This document shows positions 16,764-23,584 of a stretch of 64,000 bases of DNA, one piece after another (the stretch's first letter is position 1; each line of letters opens with the position of its first letter). The notes below the pieces were generated by a model that was given only the letters and a program-made list of their open reading frames with translations, did not search any database and was not told the origin of the DNA. The translations under genes were made by a program, and so were the position numbers. The DNA is from Actinomadura sp. NAK00032 (GTDB taxonomy: Bacteria > Actinomycetota > Actinomycetes > Streptosporangiales > Streptosporangiaceae): NCBI RefSeq assembly GCF_013364275.1, contig NZ_CP054932.1:2294001-2358000 (forward strand). The letters are read 5' to 3'.

Positions 16764-16795
16764 GGAAGGGCTGGCGCGTGAACGCCAGCCCTTCC
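16764..16795 (-). terminator. Hairpin between the two peptide genes (attenuator candidate)
   Basis: A perfect 13-bp stem (ggaagggctggcg against its complement) with a 6-nt loop lies in the 118-bp gap after the first peptide gene. On the minus strand it is followed by CCCTTTTCC, a short U run, so it could terminate most transcripts after the abundant first peptide and let a fraction through to the second peptide and the protease. Confidence 0.7.
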
Positions 16796-16830
16796 GGTGC
16801 GGGCCGAAACCCGCGGTGTCAGACCTGAGC

Positions 16831-17118
16831 TCAGCCGTTGAGCGCGGCGCTGGCCGGCGTGCAGATCTGCGAGTTGGCCGCCGGCGACGTCTGCCACAGG
16901 GTGAGGAGGCCCATCTGCGGCTGGTTGGAGTTGGCGGAGCACGAGCTGGTGGTCACCGTGTGACCGTCGTCGCCGCCGTTGTCGCCGTGGTTGGCGTTGA
17001 GGTTGAAGTTGTGGTTGTCGTCGTCGCCGCCACCGACGAGAAGGGTGGACAGCACGGCCCGCTCGGGCAGAACCTCGCCGGCCAGCTTGTCCAGCTCGGT
17101 GTAGCTGAAGGACTTCAT
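16831..17118 (-). CDS. Two-cysteine RiPP-like precursor peptide, first gene of the pair
   Basis: A 95-residue peptide starting at ATG 17118, preceded by AAAAGGAA. The leader SYTELDKLAGEVLPER matches that of the neighbouring 73-residue peptide (consensus LDxLxGEVLPxR). An Asp/Asn/His-rich insert (DDDNHNFNLNANHGDN) follows. The C-terminal part has two Cys 26 residues apart with GLL 10 residues after the first and PA before and after the second, the same pattern as its neighbour. The acidic, His-rich insert could bind metal or keep the product soluble, which is speculation. A -35/-10 pair is visible upstream (17209-17238). No homologous family is recognised. Confidence 0.72.
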   Translation of the reverse strand: MKSFSYTELDKLAGEVLPERAVLSTLLVGGGDDDNHNFNLNANHGDNGGDDGHTVTTSSCSANSNQPQMGLLTLWQTSPAANSQICTPASAALNG

Positions 17119-17208
17119 GTGGTTCCTTTTCTTCCTTGTCACGCCCGGATCTCAAGGTGGATACCGGATGTCCCTTCCTCGCCACAGGGTCGCAGCGAGG
17201 TAGCTCTA

Positions 17209-17238
17209 CGTATAGCACGTGTGACGGTCCGTGGCCAA
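17209..17238 (-). promoter_or_regulatory. Vegetative-type promoter for the two-peptide/M50 operon
   Basis: On the minus strand TTGGCC (17238-17233) and TATACG (17214-17209) are separated by 18 bp, a good match to an actinobacterial housekeeping promoter. The start would lie near 17202, giving a leader of about 85 nt before the first peptide. It is in the divergent gap shared with the ferritin gene. Confidence 0.6.
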
Positions 17239-17346
17239 GCGTGACGTGTCCAGCCGCTTCCGCGCGTCGTTTCGCGTACCGGCGCATGAGGCCGCCCTGC
17301 TGGGTAGGACGGGCTACGCCCGCACATGATCAGGAGGAGGACGGGA

Positions 17347-17883
17347 ATGGCCGAAAGCAGCTTCAGCATCGACGTGGCGGCGATCCGGGAACGCGCCCGG
17401 CGCAAGATGACCGACGGGCCGGTGACGGCCGGCTACGGCAGGAGCGCCGAGGAGGTCATCGGGGTCCTCAACGACGTCCTCGCCACCGAGATCGTCTGCT
17501 GGATGCGCTACGCGCAGCACGCGATCAGCGCGACCGGGATCGACCGGGCGCAGGTCGCCGCGGAGTTCGCGGAGCACGCCGCGGAGGAGCGCGACCACGC
17601 GATGCGCGCCGCCGAGCGCATCAGCCAGCTCGGCGGCGACCCCGACTTCGACCCCGAGACCCTCGCCCGGCGCTCCCACACCACCTACGCGACGTTCGAC
17701 GACGGCGACCTGCGCGGCATGCTGCAGGAGAACCTGGTCGCCGAGCGGATCGTCATCGAGTCCTACCAGGAGATCATCCGCTGGCTCGGCGACGGCGACG
17801 TCACGACGCGCCGCATCATGGAGGACATCCTCGCCGAGGAGGAGGAGCACGCCGACGACCTGATGGACCTGCTGGGCAACTGA
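17347..17883 (+). CDS. Ferritin-like (bacterioferritin/Dps-type) protein
   Basis: A 178-residue four-helix protein. Di-iron-type ligands are visible: Glu in LATEIVCWMRYAQHAI, EERDHAMRAAERI, Glu in NLVAERIVIESYQEIIRW and the acidic cluster AEEEEHADDLMDLL. It is of bacterioferritin size and fold. These proteins store iron or detoxify peroxide. ATG 17347 is preceded by the strong AGGAGGAGG, and 34 nt separate it from the following F420-type oxidoreductase. The heme-ligand Met of bacterioferritin cannot be assigned with confidence, so a rubrerythrin-like or Dps-like role is possible. Confidence 0.88.
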   Translation: MAESSFSIDVAAIRERARRKMTDGPVTAGYGRSAEEVIGVLNDVLATEIVCWMRYAQHAISATGIDRAQVAAEFAEHAAEERDHAMRAAERISQLGGDPDFDPETLARRSHTTYATFDDGDLRGMLQENLVAERIVIESYQEIIRWLGDGDVTTRRIMEDILAEEEEHADDLMDLLGN

Positions 17884-17917
17884 GGGTTCACCCGGCGCAC
17901 TCGGGTATGCGAGCCGC

Positions 17918-18886
17918 ATGGAATTCGGATACTCGCTGCTCTGCGAGCAGACACCGCCCAAGCAGCTCATCAGCGACGGCGTGGAGGCCGAGGAGGCGGG
18001 CTTCGACTACGTCACCATCTCCGATCACTACTTCCCGTGGCTGGAGGACCAGGGGCACTCCGCCTACGCGTGGTCGGTGCTGGGCGCGCTCGCCCACGCG
18101 ACCCACCGCGTGCCCCTGGTGACGCTGGTGACGTGCCCGACGATGCGCTACCACCCGGCCGTGGTGGCGCAGAAGGCCGCGACGATGGGCGTGCTGTCGG
18201 ACGGCCGGTTCATCCTCGGCCTCGGCGCGGGGGAGAACCTGAACGAGCACGTCGTCGGGCGGGACTGGCCGCCGGTGGACGTCCGGCACGCGATGTTCGG
18301 CGAGGCCGTCGAGATCATCCGGCGGCTGTTCGGCGGCGGCTACGTCAACTACCGGGGCGAGCACTACCGGGTGGACTCGGCGAAGCTCTACGACCTGCCG
18401 GACCGGCCCGTCCCGATCGGGATGGCGGCGTTCGGCCCGCAGGCCGGGCGGCTCGCGGCCGAGCACGCCGACATCCTGATGTCCGACCAGCCCGTCGGCG
18501 ACGTCGTCCGCCTCTTCGGCGAGCAGGGCGGGGCCGGCAAGCCCGTCTACGGCATGATCCCGGTCGCGTTCGGCGAGGACCGCGACGAGTGCGAGCGGCG
18601 CGCCCACCGGATCTGGCGGTTCTCGGCGCCGGCCTGGAAGGTGATGTCGGAGCTGCCGGGACCGGTGAACTTCGAGGCGGCGACGAAGACCGTCCGGCCG
18701 GAGGACGTCGTGGCGTCCGTCCCGTGCGGCGACGACGTCGGCGACTACGTCGAGGCCGTCCGGCAGTGGGCCGACGCGGGCTTCACGCACATCTCCTTCT
18801 GCCAGTCCGGCCCGGACCACCAGAAGGACTTCCGCACGTGGGCGGAGGCGGACCTGCTGCCCGCGCTCCGCGAACGCTTCGGCTGA
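17918..18886 (+). CDS. LLM-class F420-dependent oxidoreductase (G6PDH-like family)
   Basis: A 322-residue TIM-barrel protein. The sequence MEFGYSLLCEQTPPKQL, FDYVTISDHYFPW (cofactor-facing His-Tyr), MRYHPAVVAQKAATMGVLSDGRFILGLGAGENLNEHVVGRDWP and PIGMAAFGPQAGRLAAEHAD are hallmarks of the F420-dependent glucose-6-phosphate-dehydrogenase-like family of luciferase-like oxidoreductases. These transfer hydride between coenzyme F420 and small substrates. The substrate here is unknown. It lies close behind a ferritin gene, possibly cotranscribed. The start ATG 17918 has only a weak ribosome site. Confidence 0.85.
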   Translation: MEFGYSLLCEQTPPKQLISDGVEAEEAGFDYVTISDHYFPWLEDQGHSAYAWSVLGALAHATHRVPLVTLVTCPTMRYHPAVVAQKAATMGVLSDGRFILGLGAGENLNEHVVGRDWPPVDVRHAMFGEAVEIIRRLFGGGYVNYRGEHYRVDSAKLYDLPDRPVPIGMAAFGPQAGRLAAEHADILMSDQPVGDVVRLFGEQGGAGKPVYGMIPVAFGEDRDECERRAHRIWRFSAPAWKVMSELPGPVNFEAATKTVRPEDVVASVPCGDDVGDYVEAVRQWADAGFTHISFCQSGPDHQKDFRTWAEADLLPALRERFG

Positions 18887-18984
18887 GCCTCGGCCGCGCC
18901 CGAGACCGGACCCCTGACTTGGGGCTGCTAACGGACGTTCATTACACCGAGTTGCGGACGCCCTAAGGAAAAGAAAACAGAAGA

Positions 18985-19013
18985 TCTCCGGCCGATCATT
19001 GACCGGCCGGAGA
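18985..19013. terminator. Bidirectional-type hairpin after the F420 oxidoreductase
   Basis: A 10-bp stem (tctccggccg against its complement) with a 9-nt loop is followed by AATCTTTCTT. It separates the oxidoreductase gene from the secreted-protein gene and lies in the 330-bp gap that also holds a KstR-like palindrome. Confidence 0.7.
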
Positions 19014-19032
19014 ATCTTTCTTATGTTCTGGA

Positions 19033-19046
19033 TAGAACGCGTTCTA
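19033..19046. promoter_or_regulatory. KstR-like TetR operator
   Basis: The perfect 14-bp palindrome TAGAACGCGTTCTA fits the published KstR consensus TnnAACnnGTTnnA at every fixed position. It lies about 170 bp upstream of the secreted-protein gene at 19218, in a non-coding gap. This suggests steroid- or lipid-linked control of that gene. The assignment rests on motif match alone. Confidence 0.55.
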
Positions 19047-19217
19047 CTTGGAGTCGCAGGTGCCGCGCGACGAAGCGAGACGGCGCCCGGCTCCCGGCCC
19101 CCGGATCGGCGCCGCCACGCCCTTGGCCAGGGCGGGGCCGGCGTGCGAGGCGGCGGGCCTCCCACCCCGTATCGCCGGGTGCAGGCGCGACGCCCACCGT
19201 TCGAAATGAGGACTCCC

Positions 19218-19700
19218 TTGTCCCGCATCACGAAGCCGGCCGCGATCGCCTCGATCACGGCCGCGGCCGCCGTCGCCGTCGCCATGACCGCCACCCCCGC
19301 GCTGGCCTGGACGGCCGGCGACTTCACGGCCACCCTCAACGGGAACATGACCATCAACGCAGGGGTCTCGGCCACCTGCACCAGCTCGACCCTGTCCGGC
19401 ACGATCGCCTCGGACGGCACGCTGTCCATCACCTCGGCGTCCGTCGGCGGCTGCGGCGTCACGGTCACGCCGCAGAACCTGCCGTGGAGCGGCAAGCTCG
19501 ACGGCGGCGTCGCGACCATCAACGGGTTCGCGATGAGCGCCATCGGCTGCACCTACGGCGGCAACCTGTCGGGCACCTTCACCGGCTCCGACCTGCCGGT
19601 GACCGCCGCGTTCGCGAACCAGACCGTCCGCAAGACCAGCGGCTGGCTCTGCCCCGACCCCGCGACCGTGTCGGCGACGTACGACTTCGCCGCCTCCTGA
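19218..19700 (+). CDS. Secreted small beta-rich protein of unknown function
   Basis: A 160-residue exported protein. The signal peptide (SRITKPAAIASITAAAAVAVAMTATPALA) ends at an Ala-x-Ala site before WTAGDFTATL. The mature part is a repetitive beta-type sequence rich in Thr, Ser and Gly with four Cys (CTSS, GGCGV, GCTYGG, WLCPDP), probably two disulfides. TTG 19218 is chosen because GAGGA lies just upstream; ATG 19206 is the in-frame alternative. A KstR-like palindrome at 19033 lies upstream. I do not recognise a named family; it resembles other actinomycete secreted proteins of unknown role. Confidence 0.72.
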   Translation: MSRITKPAAIASITAAAAVAVAMTATPALAWTAGDFTATLNGNMTINAGVSATCTSSTLSGTIASDGTLSITSASVGGCGVTVTPQNLPWSGKLDGGVATINGFAMSAIGCTYGGNLSGTFTGSDLPVTAAFANQTVRKTSGWLCPDPATVSATYDFAAS

Positions 19701-19800
19701 CCCGGCGGTGCGCGGCCGGCCCGACGTCACCGGCCGCGCACCGTGCCGCGCCGCGGCCCCGGCACCCCGCCGGGGCCGCGGCGCCCGGCCGCGTCCGTCG

Positions 19801-22080
19801 TCAGCGCAGCTCGTAGGCGCGGATGACCTCCTGGGTCACCGCGCTGCCCCGGGTGTCCTCGGCGGTGACCCGGAGGGAGACCGCACCCTTGCCGCGCAGC
19901 CGCGCGGCACCGCCCCGCACCGGGACGTCCGTCCACGTCGCACCGTCGTCGAAGGACGTCTGGAGCGACAGCCGCTGCAGCCGCGCGGCGGAGCCGTCCT
20001 GGTAGCCGGCGGCCAGCCGCAGCGTTCTAGAACGTGTTCTGTTACGCACATCCAGACGGGCGTCGTATTCCACCTGGAGAAGTGGCAGGACGGTCACGCC
20101 GGAGGTGTGCGCGGAACGGAACTTCCAGGACGTCCTGGTGCGCGTCGACAGCCTGGCCCATGGGGCGTTGTTGGCGAAGTCGTATTCGACGCGGTATTCG
20201 GCGTCGTCCGGCGTCGTCGTCAGCGTGCCGTTCGCGCGGTGCGGAGTCTGGGCGACGAGTTCCCCGTTCCGGTAAACGCGGAAATCGGTGGTGAATCCGT
20301 TCGGGAATGAACTGGAATAGGCGTTGGAGAAGTTGCGCGCGGCGTCCACCATCCCCACGTGGAGGCGGATCTGGTCGCCGGCGCGGGTGATCGGGTCCAG
20401 CGCGTTGATCCCGCCGGCGAGCGGTGCCCTGCCCCAGGAGTGCGCCTCGCGGTCGCGCGGCTCGTACGCCGACCACTTCGTCTCGCCGAGCACGAGGTGC
20501 GGCGTCTCCGGGCCGGGGAAGGCGTTGTTGTACGGCTGCTCCGGTGTGATCGCCATCGCCGACCACTGGGTCCGCGGGTCGGCCGAGACGTACTCCGCGC
20601 GCGTCCGGGGCGTGCCGGTGACCGGGCTGCTGTAGGCGATCGCGAACTCCTCCCACGGGCGCTTGCCGTAGCGCGCGAAGGACATGGCGCCGCTGCCGTG
20701 GTAGGCGCTGTCGACGCGTGCCAGGTCCCGCGTGCGGACGACATGGCCGAGGTCGCGGGGAATCCGTCCGGTCTCCGGGAGCACCAGGTCGTACTGGTAC
20801 GGGCTGTCCGCGACGCCCTTGGCGGTCACCGTGGCGTGCCTCTGGCGCAGCAGGGCCAGGCCCTCCTCCCGGGACAGCCGCACGGTCGGGACCCGCAACT
20901 GGACCCCGTAGCCGCCGGGGTCGTCGTTCACCCCGGGCTCGTCGTTGTAGACGGCGACCATCCGGGCGCCCGCCTTGGCGGCCCTGGTGGACTGCTCGGC
21001 GACCGGCACGCCGTCCTTGCGCTCGACAAGAGCGAGGGCGCCGCGCAGACGGGCGCCGGGGTCGTCCCCGTCCGCGACCCGCATGCGGGCAGTGCCGTCC
21101 AGGCGGGGGAACTGGTCGGAGGTGTCGCTGAAGTAGCCGGCGGGATAGTACGAGGGGTGCAGGGAGCGCCCCCGCGCCCGCATGGTGACGGCCGGCGCCT
21201 CCAGCCGCCACCGCGTGTAGACCTCGAACGTGCCGGTGCGGACCTGCCGGGTCGGCTGCAGGAACACCCGCTGCTCCAGCGTCGCGCCGGCGTTCAGGTA
21301 GACGCCCTCGTCCACCGATGGACCGTTCGCGGGGCCGCGGGTCCACATCAGATGGCTGATCGCGCCGAGATTCGGCCTGGTCGCGTGGTCGGGCGTCCGG
21401 ACGGTCACCTCCTCGGCCTTGCGCGCGTCCAGGACGATCTCGGTGTCCCCGGTGATGTCGATCTCCGGGTACCCCACGAGGCTGTAGTTGAGCGGCTTCC
21501 CGGGACCGGTGGCCGGCGCCCACGACGGCATCGTCTTGACGACGCCCATCACGGAGTACGTCCCCGGCCGGAGCCGTACGCAGTTCGAGTCGTTCCAGCG
21601 CTCGTCGGTGCACGGGCCGCCGGCGGAACCCGGCAGCGGCCGGTGCGCGTTGCCGAGCGCCGCGTCCTCGACGTTCACGAAGCCGACCGTGCCGGGCCCC
21701 GGCCGCCCGTCCCGTGCGATGCTCCGCACCCGCACGGTGACCAGGTCCTCCGCGGGCGCCGCCGAGCGCGCCGGGGCGGGACCGCGGCCCTCGTGCAGCG
21801 CCGTCACGTTGTAGCGCTCCGGGTCGTCGGTGAGCCGGTCGTCCGGGACGACGTACAGGTCCCCACCGCTGTGCCGCACCGAGAACGCGGGCGCGCGTCC
21901 CGGCGCGGGCTTCACCGTCGCGGCGCCGCCCGCGACGCGCACCGCGTCGCCGGTGGGCAGCGTGACGTCATAGGCTCCGGCGGCGGCGCGCAGCCCGGCC
22001 GCCGGCCCGGTGCCCGCCGCCGCGGGCGCCGCGAGCCCGAGGGCGCCGAGCGCCAGGGCCGCCGCGGTCTTCAGCCACAT
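19801..22080 (-). CDS. Large secreted protein with PA-type insert, peptidase-S8-associated type
   Basis: A 759-residue exported protein. The signal peptide MWLKTAAALALGALGLAAPAAA is followed by a segment DVTLPTGDAVRVAGG resembling the prodomain-like start of actinobacterial subtilase-associated proteins. A PA-like domain is visible near residues 370-440 (GALALVERKDG, AAKAGARMVAVYND). No Asp-His-Ser catalytic triad could be found, so it is not evidently a protease itself. The last ~250 residues are beta-sandwich-like (LHVGMVDAARNFSNAYSSSF, TSFDDGATWTDVPV). ATG 22080 is chosen with GGGAGG 7 nt upstream. It is probably a cell-wall or secreted binding protein; function unknown. Confidence 0.75.
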   Translation of the reverse strand: MWLKTAAALALGALGLAAPAAAGTGPAAGLRAAAGAYDVTLPTGDAVRVAGGAATVKPAPGRAPAFSVRHSGGDLYVVPDDRLTDDPERYNVTALHEGRGPAPARSAAPAEDLVTVRVRSIARDGRPGPGTVGFVNVEDAALGNAHRPLPGSAGGPCTDERWNDSNCVRLRPGTYSVMGVVKTMPSWAPATGPGKPLNYSLVGYPEIDITGDTEIVLDARKAEEVTVRTPDHATRPNLGAISHLMWTRGPANGPSVDEGVYLNAGATLEQRVFLQPTRQVRTGTFEVYTRWRLEAPAVTMRARGRSLHPSYYPAGYFSDTSDQFPRLDGTARMRVADGDDPGARLRGALALVERKDGVPVAEQSTRAAKAGARMVAVYNDEPGVNDDPGGYGVQLRVPTVRLSREEGLALLRQRHATVTAKGVADSPYQYDLVLPETGRIPRDLGHVVRTRDLARVDSAYHGSGAMSFARYGKRPWEEFAIAYSSPVTGTPRTRAEYVSADPRTQWSAMAITPEQPYNNAFPGPETPHLVLGETKWSAYEPRDREAHSWGRAPLAGGINALDPITRAGDQIRLHVGMVDAARNFSNAYSSSFPNGFTTDFRVYRNGELVAQTPHRANGTLTTTPDDAEYRVEYDFANNAPWARLSTRTRTSWKFRSAHTSGVTVLPLLQVEYDARLDVRNRTRSRTLRLAAGYQDGSAARLQRLSLQTSFDDGATWTDVPVRGGAARLRGKGAVSLRVTAEDTRGSAVTQEVIRAYELR
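20028..20041. promoter_or_regulatory. Second KstR-like palindrome, inside a coding region
   Basis: TAGAACGTGTTCTG matches TnnAACnnGTTnnA except for the last base. It lies inside the 3' part of the large secreted-protein gene (19801-22080), not at a promoter. Its position about 1 kb from the clean site at 19033 may be chance or may mark a looped operator. Confidence 0.25.
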
Positions 22081-22197
22081 GGCCATCCCTCCCCAAGAAG
22101 TGGATCTTGATTGTCGGGCCGCCGCCCGGCGGCGATCCAGGGACGGCGGTGGCGGCTTCCGCCATGGCGGGAACCCGCCAAACGGCCAGGGAACCCC

Positions 22198-22212
22198 TAC
22201 ATTTAGGACGTG
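22198..22212 (+). promoter_or_regulatory. TACATT -10 element for a leaderless GTG start
   Basis: TACATT (22198-22203) is followed after 6 nt by the GTG of the HTH regulator at 22210, which has no ribosome site. The transcript therefore probably begins at or next to the start codon. Confidence 0.5.
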
Positions 22213-23148
22213 TCCGATTCGCGCCTGCTGGAGGGGCTCGGCGTGGCCGCCGCCGAGGAGTCGGCGTACCGCGCCCTGCTGCGGGAGGGACCGTCCACCC
22301 TCGCCGACCTCGCCGCGCGCCACGGCACGTCGGTCGCCGCCCTGCGCCGCCTCCTGCCCCGCCTGGAGGAGCTCGGCCTCGTGACCCGGCTCGCCGGCCG
22401 CCCGCTGCGCCTGCTCGCCACCCCGCCGCACGTCGCGGTGGAGGCCCTTGTCGCGAGCCGCCAGGAGGAGATCGCCCGCAGCCGCGCCGCGATCGGCCCG
22501 CTGCTCGCCGAGGCCGCCCCGCACCCCGAGGAGCTGGTCGAGGTCGTCAGCGGCCGCACCGCCGTGGCCCGCCGCTACATGCAACTGCTGCGCGGCGCCA
22601 GGGAGGAGCTGCGCGTCCTCGTCCAGCCGCCGTTCGCCACCGACGCCGCGCTCTCCGGCGCCGAGCAGGAGCGCACGATGCGCCGCGGCATCCGGGTGCG
22701 CGGCATCTACGGCGCCGAGGCGCTCGACCAGCCGCACGCCCTGGAGGAGATCCGCCGCGCCGCCGCGGCCGGCGAGGAGGCCCGCCTCGGCGCCGTCCCC
22801 ATCAAGCTCGCCATCGCCGACTGCCGCACCGCGATGCTCCCGCTGACCTCCGAGCACGCCAGCAGCGTCGACAGCTCCCTCGTCGTCCACCCCTCGGCCC
22901 TGCTGGACGCCCTTGTCTCCCTCTTCGAGGCCCTGTGGCGCACCGGCCTCCCCCTCCCCGGCGGCGACGCCCCGGACGACGCCGTCCTCACCCTCCTCGC
23001 CGCGGGCCTCACCGACGAGGCCATCGCGCGCCGCCTCTCCATCAGCACCCGCACCGTCCAGCGCCGCGTCCGCGAACTGTGCGACCGCCTGGGCGCCCGC
23101 ACCCGCTTCCAAGCCGGCGCCCTCTCCCTCCGCCCCCCAGACCACTGA
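22210..23148 (+). CDS. TrmB-like/LuxR-type transcriptional regulator
   Basis: A 312-residue regulator with a winged-helix module at residues 1-75 (LLREGPSTLADLAARHGTSVAALRRLLPRLEELGLV), a PLD-like or TrmB-type middle domain, and a LuxR/GerE helix-turn-helix at the end (LLAAGLTDEAIARRLSISTRTVQRRVRELCDRLGA). This two-HTH layout is frequent in actinobacterial regulators of secreted or specialised products. GTG 22210 follows TACATT at about 6 nt without a ribosome site. It is divergent from the large secreted-protein gene and may control it. Ligand unknown. Confidence 0.82.
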   Translation: MSDSRLLEGLGVAAAEESAYRALLREGPSTLADLAARHGTSVAALRRLLPRLEELGLVTRLAGRPLRLLATPPHVAVEALVASRQEEIARSRAAIGPLLAEAAPHPEELVEVVSGRTAVARRYMQLLRGAREELRVLVQPPFATDAALSGAEQERTMRRGIRVRGIYGAEALDQPHALEEIRRAAAAGEEARLGAVPIKLAIADCRTAMLPLTSEHASSVDSSLVVHPSALLDALVSLFEALWRTGLPLPGGDAPDDAVLTLLAAGLTDEAIARRLSISTRTVQRRVRELCDRLGARTRFQAGALSLRPPDH

Positions 23149-23584
23149 CCCCGAGCGGGGCCGGGGCGGACCTGAGGCCGCATGGACGGAGCGCAACAGC
23201 CAGAGGCCCAGCGGGGGCGCGGTGATCTCGCCGAGCGCGGACGCCGGGTCGGTGCGCAGGTCGGTGAGGATTCATGCCAGACCGCAGTGCGGGCAGGCGG
23301 GAGCGCCGGTTCGAGGTGGTCGGCGGCTTCCGCCGACCGTGAGGGCGCGGACGGTCTGGGTGCCCAGTTGGTCAGAGCGCGGGGCTGGGTAATCCTGCAA
23401 GAGGCGTCCGGCCAGCCAGCCGTGCAGGCGTGGGTGCGCGGTGGCGTTCCGGCCGGCGACGTGCAGCAGCACCGGCAGGGGTAAGCCCGGCGTGACCCAC
23501 GACCACATCCGGACGACCTTCGCCGACGCCTCTGCGTAGGCTCGTCCCGTTGCCGTTGGGTCGCGCTCGGGAGGGGATGCGGGG
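23149..23584. other. 436-bp gap before Wadjet, with a possible minus-strand gene remnant
   Basis: No intact gene is seen. On the minus strand two protein-like pieces lie in different frames: LPVLLHVAGRNATAHPRLHG down to a CPHCG ending (about 23272-23500), and then ILTDLRTDPASALGEIT...LGLWLLRSV (about 23170-23270). They look like one reading frame broken by a shift. The source gene is not recognised. It may be a relic of the insertion that brought the Wadjet genes, or simply non-coding GC-rich sequence. The promoter of jetA should lie at the end of the gap, where GGGAGGGGA precedes ATG 23585. Confidence 0.3.

Noticed and set aside
15145-17118. Daptide or lanthipeptide assignment for the two-peptide operon
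   Set aside because: Daptide loci need an oxidative decarboxylase, aminotransferase and methyltransferase, and lanthipeptides need a LanM/LanB-type enzyme; none is beside these genes.
19801-23196. A 1131-residue version of the secreted protein starting at 23196
   Set aside because: The extra part runs antisense to the HTH regulator gene and lacks a signal peptide; ATG 22080 has both a ribosome site and a signal peptide.
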